From contig NC_089825.1 in assembly GCF_035046505.1 (NCBI RefSeq), positions 3,835,563-3,899,562 on the forward strand: DNA of 64,000 nucleotides, given 5' to 3'. The translations under genes and the position numbers were made by a program. Origin of the DNA: Tiliqua scincoides. Taxonomy: Eukaryota; Chordata; Lepidosauria; Squamata; Scincidae. Position 1 is the first letter of the stretch. Each line of letters opens with the position of its first letter. Shown one piece after another: positions 1-20,717 of this stretch. The notes under the pieces are model-generated. The model was not told the origin of the DNA, searched no databases, and saw only the letters and a list, made by a program, of their open reading frames with translations.

Positions 1-327
1 GGCACCCCATGCCTGGGGGTGTTGCATCCTCCTGCTTTGTGAGGATTCTTCGCAGCAGGCATCTGAAAACCCAGGTGACTACTTACTCTTCTTTGTAGAG
101 AATACTTTGCAAAGTGGTGGTGGGGGGCAGCTAGTTGCCAGGAGTGGAAACCTTGTGGGGCGTACCTTAAAGACACTGGGCGAGTGCCATTTAAAACCAA
201 CACTGGAAAGTGGCAGATAGCTGGATGGCGAGAGCAGGGAGTGCAGGGCAGTGCCTTCCCCATCCTTGGCACTGATTGCAGAAGGCGCTGCACTCTGCAC
301 TGTTCAAAATTGTGTCCTCCTCTGCAG

Positions 328-538
328 AAGTCGAGCAACGGAGGAAGAGGTGCCACATCTGAAGAAGAGGCGGAAGCTGCAGCGTCTCGACTTCTCCTCG
401 GCACTCTTGCAGGTGAACCAGGAAATCGGCGACAAGCTCCTGGACACCCTAAACCAGCTCCGACACAGAGACTCCCAGGAGTGGGATGCACACTTGGAGG
501 GGCATCGGCCAGCCAGGAATGAGCCCTGGACAGCATGA
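328..538 (+). CDS. Terminal coding exon of an unidentified gene
   Basis: A pyrimidine-rich acceptor (CCTCCTCTGCAG) ends at 327 and is followed by an open frame to a TGA at 536-538. The roughly 70 residues start with a basic stretch (LKKRRKLQRLDF) followed by a leucine-rich amphipathic segment (ALLQVNQEIGDKLLDTLNQL), so a short C-terminal coiled coil is likely. An ATTAAA signal follows at 653-658, which fits a last exon with a short 3' UTR. Similar basic-plus-leucine tails occur at the C-terminus of Myb/SANT-like (MSANTD) proteins, but that link is only a guess. The rest of the gene lies left of the window. A second frame (to 522) is also open but lacks the heptad pattern. Confidence 0.45.
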
Positions 539-652
539 CCACCAGACCAGGCCTTGGACCAGGGGGCTGGTTGGGCTGTTGAGGGCACCTGATGTATGAT
601 GAGGGCCGACCTGGAGGCTGCTGTGATGGAGGCCGCCTCTCCAGGCTCTACA

Positions 653-658
653 ATTAAA
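653..658 (+). terminator. ATTAAA polyadenylation signal for the left-edge gene
   Basis: The common variant signal ATTAAA lies 115 bases after the stop codon at 538, in the right place for a short 3' UTR. No strong GU-rich element is obvious just downstream. Confidence 0.35.
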
Positions 659-919
659 AATGGAGAAGACAGGTTACATCACTGAGGGACTGCGCGACCC
701 CCTTCTGAGAACCCAGCAATGGCTGCCTGCGCTTGTTTCATGTGATCATGGAAATGGCTATCGCTACAATGGAATGCAGTAATCGTACCGTTTCAGGCTG
801 TTTTTGGACTGTAGACAGGTAGACGGGTAACGTGGCATAAAACAGTTTCACACATCAGCTCTTGTCTGTTCCAAAAAGCTCTTTGTTTGAACCAGCCACA
901 GCTACTGCATCAGCCTCAG

Positions 920-2010
920 AGAGCACCCCTGGACTTCTTGGGCATCTGCATGCTGCCTCTCGAGTAAGCTCTGGGGGAGGGGCAGCAGATGCCATTGCTC
1001 CTCTCCCACCACACAGATGGCTCCTGAACTGTGCACAACCACGCCCTGAGAGAGGTGTAGATTGCGCAAGTGGGCAGGTTGTCGCCACCCCTCAGAGCCA
1101 GCCTCTCAGCACAGTCCACAGTCTGAATCACAACCCTCCACTGTCCCTTCAACTGAGGGCATGGCTGCAGTGCTCCCATGCCATGAAGGGTGAAAGTGGG
1201 TGGGGCTTCATAAACCACAGTTGCAGTGGGCGACCCGGATGGTAAGGGCAGGATGGTGACTCCACTGCTCTCCTCTGTCGCATTGGGTGTCCAAGCACTC
1301 TCTCTGTTGGCCTCCTCTCTTGGACACAGGGTTAGAGTGTGACTTCCATCCAGGGCACCAAAGCAGTTTACAAAGATGTTGGTGCAAAACCCCTCCACAA
1401 GTAATGGTACATTGCCAAGCCCAGTGACCAACCCCAGCATGGCATCCTGGATGGCCTCGCAAGGATGTGAGGATGGAGACTGGGTAAGCTGTGCCCAGCC
1501 CTTGTCCACAAGTTCCATGAAGCTGGTTCCGCATGTGGACTCTACAGTGTGCTACTTCTGACCACAGGTGGGGGAGCAGGTGATATCTTTGAATCCTCCC
1601 GCATGTTTTCAAAGAGAACGATCCCACGTGTAGTAAACTAGTGCAGTGGGAAGTGGAGTACACAGCAGCTCTCCTGATGATGTGATCTTTGATGGTTCAC
1701 ATGGGGGGACATTGCACGATGCGCTCCTGCGTCCAGCCTGCAATGGCACCTTCGGTCACCTTTTCCTGCAAAGTGTGTTGTAGCTTTTGATAGTCAAGAG
1801 TTGGGTGGGAGACGAAATTGGGAGCAGGTGCATTGCAAAGCTGTCTGTGGGATTTGGGGGGCAGAACAATGCAGTGTAATAACATGGGGGGACGGGGACT
1901 CTGACCATCCTGTTGCACTGCTAATGCCTGTGGAGGTCTGGGAGGAGGAGGAGGATTTTCTTCCCTCCTCAGCTTCAGCCTGACCAGGATACATGCAAAG
2001 CACCATTTCA
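920..2010 (-). pseudogene. Eroded Harbinger (HARBI1-like) DNA-transposon transposase
   Basis: On the minus strand, about 1,374 down to 1,321 encodes FVNCFGALDGSHTLTLCP. This matches the HARBI1/PIF nuclease signature around the first catalytic Asp (FPNCxGAxDGTHIPI). It is preceded by CEAIQDAMLG and VPLLVEGF, which resemble the upstream helix of the same family. Reading continues on both sides only in changing frames, so the copy carries several frameshifts and is dead. No terminal inverted repeats were found. It is a fossil of a plain DNA transposon; the family call rests on this one block. Confidence 0.45.
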
Positions 2011-2019
2011 GACGGTGCT

Positions 2020-13051
<11,032 letters not shown>

Positions 13052-13669
13052 GAAGGGCCTGCCTCTGTCGGGAGGGAGACGTCAGGGCTTCAAGGGGAGC
13101 CTTTTTGCTTGGGGTCACAAGCATGTCAAAGGGAGGATGTCAACTTTCAAGTCATCCTCTGGCCGTATGCCGAAGAAAAGGGGAACGGCCTGTTTCTGGC
13201 TAAGACTTCAAACACAGGTTTTAAAAAGTACAGGACCTTCTATAGGAGCAACTATAATGTTCTTCCTCTTTTTTTCTCCCCTCCCCCCATTTTTCCAAAA
13301 AATCCAGCCTGAGGAAGACGTCTGTGTTCCTGGCACCCTGCACCTGGCTCACTTGTTCTCAAAATGCCTCACTGGCTCTCTGTTTATTTCTCTGAGTCCA
13401 GTGTGGCCTTCAACGCTGCATCAAGCTGGACACTGCACAACAGTCCTCAGTAACAGGTCACGTGGACAGAGGGCAACTGTCCTGCACGGGGGTGGAGGCG
13501 GCGGGTGGCCTGGACAAAAAGCGAAGTGGAACAAAACTCCTCAGCCAAACTCACCAGAGGTGGGCGATACCCAAGGACCCTGCAAAGCAAACCGGACGCC
13601 TGATGGCATTTGTGGCCCTAAGGCTGCTCCATCCGCTGAGGGAGAGTTGGACACAGTTGTGGGGGACAG

Positions 13670-13675
13670 ATTAAA
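13670..13675 (+). terminator. Candidate ATTAAA polyadenylation signal of gene A
   Basis: First polyadenylation-type hexamer after the stop at 13,051. Downstream context is not strongly GU-rich, so a more distal site is possible. Confidence 0.25.
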
Positions 13676-13874
13676 ATCTGGGACCTCTTAAGATGGAGGA
13701 CTTCTCGCTGGCAACTCATGACAAACGGGGAGGGGGACGGCCAGGATTTCCTGCACTGCTGGCAAGCTGCACTCCATGGGGGGACTGAGCTGCTGGCACT
13801 AGCAGTCCTGGAGATTTCAGCAGCACGTAGGCTGTTGAGATACCCAAGTTGTGTGCCCTGAAATAGTAACAACA

Positions 13875-13960
13875 ACTATTATTATTATTACAAATATTTA
13901 TATGCTGCTTTTAACAAAAATTTTCACAAAGCAGTTTACAGATAAAATCAAATAATTACA
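13875..13960 (+). repeat. (ATT)n-linked dispersed repeat
   Basis: ATTATTATTATTA followed by a block with TATGCTGCTTTTAACAAA and CACAAAGCAGTTTACAG. The same block recurs at 63,717-63,765, interrupted there by a CR1 insertion, so it is a dispersed repeat rather than unique DNA. Family not assigned. Confidence 0.5.
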
Positions 13961-14825
13961 ATCAGTTGTAATCTACTTGGTAATCACTGTCATTACTAAA
14001 ATCACTTGTAGTTGGTTAGCTTTCAAAATTATACTCAGAAGTTGATCATTTGCATGCACACCTGTCCAGGAGAACTTTTTCTGATTTAATCTGTGCTTAT
14101 AAATTCCTCCTCTCTTGAAGCTGCAGAAGAACACTGCATTGCTCTGACTCTGTGTGGCTCCTCCAATGTAGCTCTCTTTCTCTCTGTCTATGCGTGTGTG
14201 ATCAAGTCCTTTTCATATTTGTTCAGAGTAACTGCTCTTGATTTCAGTGGGACTTGATCCCTTCACCTGGGAGGTGTGTCAGGATTTGCACCAAGGTTGT
14301 ATCTTCCTTTCAGTCCATCTGTGTACTACCAGTGAACTTATACAGATAGATGTGAGCAGGATAGTAATGTTGGAGTACTAGTACATTTTGTAGACCTTTC
14401 TTGCCAAGGCAGAGTCCCTTTTCCCTTCAGTGTGCTTTAGGGTTCCCTTTGCAGCTCAGCCAAGCCAAGGAGCAGAAGGATGACAGCGATTCCTCTTCCA
14501 AAGTGCGCTTAAGGACTGGTACTCGTTCCAGTTCCCAGTAGCAGTTGTGGGAACCCTCCTGTTTAATCCATCACATAAAAACTGGCACATAAGGTTGTGT
14601 CAATGTTGGAGACCATCCTTGGTGTGATCACCTATTAAACCATCCCATTTGTGTGAGCAAAAGAGCTTTTAACAGAGTGAGAGTCACCTCGTTAATGTCC
14701 TCTAGGATTCCTTTCAATCTGCTGTAGCGGCCAGGAGGGACGAAGTGTACGGGGGTTGATGCTTCAGTGCAGTTTATTTCTAATAACAACGAATGCTCTG
14801 ATTAACTAAAAGGCCCAGTCCTGTT
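13961..14825. other. Intergenic DNA between gene A and a CR1 LINE
   Basis: No gene recognised. Contains short fragments resembling dispersed reptile repeats (for example CAGTGGGACTTGATCCC at about 14,248). Confidence 0.3.
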
Positions 14826-14829
14826 CAGA

Positions 14830-17800
14830 TACAGGATAAAGGAGCTAATAAGCAATCCATCCTGGGGCACTCCATATACAAATGCTTTTATGGAAATACC
14901 CAAAGTCTCCGAGCAAAGATGGGAGAACTGGAATGTCTGGTGACAAGGGAAAACATTGACATAGTGGGCATAACGGAAACTGGTGGAATGCGGGGAATCA
15001 ATGGGATACCACAATCCCGGGCTATAAATCTACAGGAGGAACAGGGAGGGGCATGTTGGAGGTAGGGTGGCTGTTTATGTTAAGGAAGGGATAGAATCCA
15101 GCAAAGTAGAGGTTGAAGGCGGGTCTGACTCCATCATAGAATCCCTGCAGGTTAAATTACCAGGCCTGAGGAGCAATGTAATACTAGGGGTATACTATCG
15201 TCCTCCAGACCAGAAACCAGAAGGGGACCTTGAAATGAGGAAACAGATCAGGGAGGTGACAAGGAGGGAAAGGGTTGTACGAGTTTGAGAACCTTTATTG
15301 GCATAAAACAAATTTAACAGGACACAGGAAACAACAAATTCTGTTCACAGCATAATATTCAGGTAGATGGAACACGTGAGGATGTTTTCTTTATAACAGC
15401 TAACAAATAATCAGCGACCAAGTCAGTGGTAGCCGCAAAATTATCTTCCAAAAGAAAACGCAAGGGATCATCAGAAGAACCAGAGAGAACAGACAAAGTT
15501 GGATCTAGAAAAGAATCACGAAGTGTTCGGAGAGCAGGGCAGTGACACAGGTTCCAAGAAACAAAATTTACAGGTCCTACTATTGAACGGAACATTGCAA
15601 AATCTGCCCTCAAGAACTGCAGAGGGAAAAATATTGAACCTGGCGAGCATAAAAGCCCGCCTCTTACTAGGATTAACTAGTTCCCTAAAATAATTGACAG
15701 CACGGTCAGAAGCAAAGGATAGACTGAAATAATGAGGGGAGCAGATGGGGTTAATGCTAGAAATTAGTAACTGGGATTCGACTTCAAAAAGTCTGGTCTT
15801 AATGATGGAATGGGCCTGATTAAGACCAGTGTCGGCAAGTGATTCCAAGGTAATTTCCAAAGATTGGAGTTTGGCTTTGAAAAGCCTAAACCAATTAGAA
15901 ATATAAGAATCTTTTAGTAGATCGTGGAGAAGGGAATCAGGTTGGAAATTTAAATGGAGACGCAACCAATATTTAAAGGTTAGAGACCACGCCATGGTGG
16001 AGGGGAGGAAAGGGTTGTAATCATGGGAGACTTCAATTATCCTCATATTGACTGGGTCAATTTGTGTTCTGGTCACAAAAAGGAGACCAGATTCCTTGAC
16101 ATGCTAAATGACTGTGCCTTACAGCAGCTAGTCATGGAGCCCACCAGAGGACAGGTGAGTCTGGATTTAATATTGTGCGGTACTCAGGACCTGGTTAGAG
16201 ATGGCAATATGGAGCCATTGGGGAACAGTGATCATGCTGCAATCTGTTTCGACATGCACGTCGGGGGAAGAATACCGAGCAAATCTCTCACAAAAACCCT
16301 TGACTTCCGGTGAGCAGACTTCCCTCAGATGAGGAGGCTGGTTAGAAGGAGGTTGAAAGGGAAGGTAAAAATAGTCGAATCTCTCCAGAGTGCATGGAGG
16401 CTGCTTAAAACAACAGTAACAGAGGCCCAGCAGAGGTGTATACCGCAAAGGAAGAAGGGCTCTACTAAATCCAGGAGGCTGCCCCGCATGGCTAACCAGC
16501 CAAGTTAGAGAGGCCGTAAAGGGCAAGGAAGCTTCCTTCCATAAATGGAAGTCTTGCCCTAATGAAGAGAATAAAAAGGAACAAACTGTGGCAAAGGAAA
16601 TGTAAGAAGGTGATACGGGAGGCCAAGAGAGACTATGAGGAACACATGGCCAGCACATTAAGGGGAATAAGAAAAGCTTCTTCAAATATGTTAGAAGCAG
16701 GAAACCTGCCAGAGAAGCGGCTGGCCCTCTGGATGGTGAGGGAGGGAGATAAAAGGAGACTTAGAGATGGCAGAGAAATTGAATGAGTTCTTACATCTGT
16801 CTTCACGGCAGAAGACCTTAGGCAGATACCGCTGCCTGAACTGCCCCTCCTGATCGAGGAATTAAGTCAGATAGAGGTTAAAAGAGAAGATGTTTCAGAC
16901 CAAATTGATAAATTAAAGATCAATAAGTCACCGGGCCCTGATGGCATCCACCCAAGAGTTATTAAGGAATTGAAGCATGAAGTTGCTGATCTCTGGACTA
17001 AAATATGCAACTTGTCCCTCAAAACAGCCACAGTGCCAGAGGATTGGAGGATAGCAAATGTCATACCAATCTTTAAAAAAGGAAAGAGGGGGGACCCAGG
17101 AAACTATAGGCCACTCAGCCTAACATCTATGCCAGGTAAGATGGTGGAATGCCTCATCAAAGATAGAATCTCAAAATATATAGACGAACAGGCCTTGCTG
17201 AGAGAGAATCAGCCTGGCTTCTGTAAGGGTAAGTCTTGCCTCACAAACCTTTTAGAATTCTTTGAAAAGGTCAACAGGCATGTGGATGCAGGAGAACCCG
17301 TGGACATTATATATCTGGACTTTCAGAAGGCGTTCAACACAGTCCCTCACCAAAGGCACTGAAAAAACTCCACAGTCAGGAAATTAGAGGACAGGTCCTT
17401 TCATGGACTGAGAACTGGTTGAAGACGAGGAAACAGAGAGTAGGTGTCAATGGGCAATTTTCACAATGGAGAGAGGTGAAAAGTGGTGTGCCCCAAGAAT
17501 CTGTCTGGGGACCGGTGCTCTTCAACCTCTTCATAAGTGACCTGGAGACAGGGTTGAGCAGTGCTGTGGCTAAGTTTGCAGACAACACCAAACTTTTCCA
17601 AGTGGTGAAGAGCAGAAGTGATTGTGAGGAGCTCCAGAAGGATCTCTCCAAACTGGGAGACTGGGCAGCAAAATGGTAGATGCGTTTTAATGTAAGTAAG
17701 TGTAAAGTCATACACATGGGGGCAAAGAATCAAAACTTCAGATATAGGCTAATGGAGATCTTGGGGTGGTGGTGGATAAGTTGATGTGTCAACCCCATTT

Positions 17801-18538
17801 GCGGTGGCAGTGAAGAAGGTCAATTCTATGCTTGGGATCATTAGAAAAGGAGAACAAAACAGCTAATATTATAATGCCGTTGTACAAATCGATGGTAAGG
17901 CCACACCTGGAGTATTGTGTCCAGTTCTGGTCGCCACATCTCAAAAAGGATATAGTGGAAATGGAAAAGGTGCAAAAGAGAGCGACTAAGATGATTGCTG
18001 GGCTGGGGCACCTTCCTTATGAGGAAAGGCTACAGCATTTGGGCCTCTTCAGCCTAGAAAAGAGATGCCTGAAGGGGGACATGATTGAGACATACAAAAT
18101 TATGCATGGGAAAGATAAAGTGGAAGAGAGATGCTCTTTACACTCTCACATAACACCAGAACCAGGGGACATCCACTAAAATTGAGTGTTGGGAGAGTTA
18201 GAACAGACAAAAGAAAATATTTCTTTACTCAGTGTGTGGTTGGTCTGTGGAACTCCTTGCCACAGGTTGTGATGACGGCATCTGACCTGGATGCCTTTAA
18301 AAGGGGATTGGACAAATTTCTGGAGGAAAAATCCATTACGGGTTACAAGCCATGATGTGTAGGTGCAGCCTCCTGATTTTAGAAATGGGCTGTGTCACAT
18401 GCAAGGGAGGGCACCAGAATGAGGTCTCTTGTTATCTGGTGTGCTCCCTGGGGCATTTGGTGGGGCCACTGTGAGATTCAGGAAGCTGGACTAGATGGGC
18501 CTATGGCCTGATCCAGTGGGGCTGTTCTTATGTTCTTA
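14830..18538 (+). mobile_element. CR1/L3 LINE, ORF2 with 3' UTR, broken copy
   Basis: Pieces of one ORF2 follow in order: endonuclease ([32 protein letters not shown]), reverse transcriptase ([41 protein letters not shown]; the YADD box reads FADN) and C-terminus (WNSLPQ), then the 3' UTR. Several frameshifts and stops break it, and another LINE is nested at 15,280-16,006. ORF1 is absent, so the copy is 5'-truncated near the start of ORF2. It is more decayed than the copy at 32-35 kb. Confidence 0.92.
15280..16006 (-). mobile_element. Non-CR1 LINE 3' fragment nested in CR1
   Basis: Inserted into the CR1 endonuclease region and flanked by a 13-bp target duplication GGAAAGGGTTGTA (15,267-15,279 and 16,007-16,019). 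The minus strand encodes a LINE C-terminus with LARFNIFPSAVLEGRF and Cys-rich RTCKFC and CHCPALR segments, as in zinc-knuckle tails of non-LTR reverse transcriptases. The 3' end reads ATGCCAATAAAGGTTC. It is 5'-truncated and frame-broken; the family (R4/Dong-like?) is unresolved. Confidence 0.7.
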
Positions 18539-18681
18539 AACTACAATTCCCAGGAGGCCTTGCAGGTCTCTTGTTATCAGGTGTGCTCCCTGGGGCATTT
18601 GGTGGGGCCACTGTGAGATACAGGAAGCTGGACTAGATGGGCCTATGGCCTGATCCAGTGGGGCTGTTCTTATGTTCGTAT
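18539..18681 (+). mobile_element. Second CR1 tail joined by an ACTACAATTCCCAG linker
   Basis: Directly after the CR1 end comes AACTACAATTCCCAGGAGGC, then another CR1 3' tail (TCTTGTTATCAGGTGTGCTC to GTTCTTATGTTCGTA). The same tail-linker-tail unit recurs at 45,432-45,821. Confidence 0.8.
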
Positions 18682-19184
18682 ACTGTGCCGATATTGCATG
18701 GATGCCACTTACCGTCCTTCTTACCCTAAGCCCATCCTGGCAACACCACACCAACAGCGCACCAATGCTGCTGCGACAAGGGCCAAGTGCTAGGCCTATC
18801 TTGACAAAACAACGCTGGCACAACCCTGCTCAGTAACAGCCTCAGCATCCATGTAAACACTTGTCACAGCCTGCTGTCCATGGAGTGAAGGTAGCGCGTA
18901 ATCACCTTGACACTGACAATATCATTTCTGTGATATTGGCACCTCATTGGTGTGACATCTGTCTGTCACCACCACTAAGCCAGCAAGCTCCCAAATGCAG
19001 TTTGTGGCACAGGCAGTTTTGTGACTCCAGTGGGGTCCTGACCCCAAAGTGTAAGAACACTGCTGTACTAAATTCCTCAGAAAAGTGGGCCTGGTACAGC
19101 ATTTTTCCCCCTCCCCCAATTTAAGCATAAAACAAAACATTTTCTGGCCCAGTAGGGGACAGGCTGAGTAGCCTCCCAAGTGCC

Positions 19185-19394
19185 CCCCCATCTTCTCTTA
19201 TAATTGAACAAGGTCACTGCTGAGGCATTCAAAAAGTACCAGGCAGAGAAGTTCCCACAAAAGAGCTGTTCATGCCGAGATGAGCTCAGCCTCTGTTGGG
19301 GGTACCCAACCCACAACCGTCTCTGCATCCTGTTTTTCATAACAGAACTTAAGGCTGTAGCAATGTGGGCTAATGCATAAAGATGAGACTAGTG
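19185..19394 (-). repeat. Dispersed repeat, copy inverted relative to 52,170-52,372
   Basis: About 200 bases match 52,170-52,372 on the other strand at high identity, sharing for example AACAGCTCTTTTGTGGGAAC and TTCTCTGCCTGGTACTTT. The matching frames stay open (EQLFCGNFSAWYF), probably because the copies are young. Family unknown. Confidence 0.6.
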
Positions 19395-20079
19395 ACTGAG
19401 TGCCAAATCCTATCCAACTGTCCAGCCCTGGTACAGCTGTGCCAATGGGGCATGCACTGCATCCTGTGGTGGGGAGGCAATCACAAAGGCCTCCTCCAGG
19501 TAAGAGATTACCTCCAGGTATCTCCAAATCTTCTCCAGGTATCAGATTTGGCTGCTGGTGTTCTTGGGCTAGTCACCCTCTTGCAGGGTTGTTGCGCGGG
19601 TCAGAGGAGAGGGAAGAATCACATGCAGCACCCCACATGCCTGGGAGAAAAGGAGGGATATAAACTAAGAATACCCTTCATGCAATTTTGATTGTGTTCA
19701 AATTGCTTTTCCAGTTGAGGGTAAAAATGAATACATCACTCTACATAGCCATAGACATTTTGGCAGTTTATTGGCAGTAGTGAGAGGAAATGGGTTTTAT
19801 TTTTTCATGGATTTTGGTGTTTTCCAAAAGCAGAAGTACAGAAAGCGGAGTTGTGTGTTTATTCAAAATTTACATTATAATTATGATTATAATTATTTGT
19901 TTTAAAAGTTAACTAGGTAGGTGATACAGGGCGCTTGGGCTGGCGAAAGTCCCTTGCCCCAGCCCAGAAAGGCCATAAGTTGGCTAAGCCTTGTGAGTCA
20001 GCTTGGCTGACTTAAGCCTCCATGCCGACAGAGGCACCGAGCCTTGTGTCGGCCGAGCTTGGCCGATGCAAGACTCTGA

Positions 20080-20530
20080 AATGGGCTAGGCGGCGGCGGA
20101 AGGGAGGCATTCCGGGTGGGGGAGGGCGGGAAGTGGGCGGCCCTGGGAGTGGGCGGGTGGGGAGCGGGAGGCAGGGCTGGGACCTGGCAGTTATGCGGGA
20201 TCCCAACCTCTTTTCCGGAGCAGCACAGAGCAGCTTCAAGTTGCTCTGCTCTCCTCGGACTTGTGCTACTTCAGGAGGTGGCACATGTCTGAGGAGACCC
20301 ATAGGGGCTGCAGTGGCTTGTCCAGAGCTAAGGGGAAATTTCCCCTTACCTCTGGCTGAGCCAGTTTGGGCACCTATCCTGCAGTGGATACAGAGCAAAC
20401 CAGGAACGCCTCCTAGAGATGCCCATGAGGATGTCAACCAGACCCGTGTGCTTTCCAAGCAAAACGGGAAGCAGCTACGGACACAATCCTATCTTGCACT
20501 GGAATAAGCAAGCCAAGGTAGGATTGTGTC
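20080..20530 (-). mobile_element. Non-autonomous DNA transposon related to the 58.2-kb copy
   Basis: The segment holding CCCCTTACCTCTGGCTGAGCC, CACCTATCCTGCAGTGGATA and CTGAGGAGACCCATAGGGGC matches 58,200-58,420 in reverse orientation. A 17-bp inverted repeat GACACAATCCTATCTTG / CAAGGTAGGATTGTGTC (20,480-20,496 and 20,514-20,530) marks its end. No coding potential. Confidence 0.5.
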
Positions 20531-20717
20531 TCTAGGAGGTGTTCCTGATTTGTCCACTTTAGTACCCATTTGGTAAAGTTAGCCTGCATTGATGATGATG
20601 ATGATGGGTTACTGATCCTCTTTAGATATCTCAGTGTGACCAAAAGGCCCTTGTGGATTCCGAAGACTGAACACAAAGACCTATACAACAAGCTGCACTA
20701 TGTATTATGGGTCCCAG

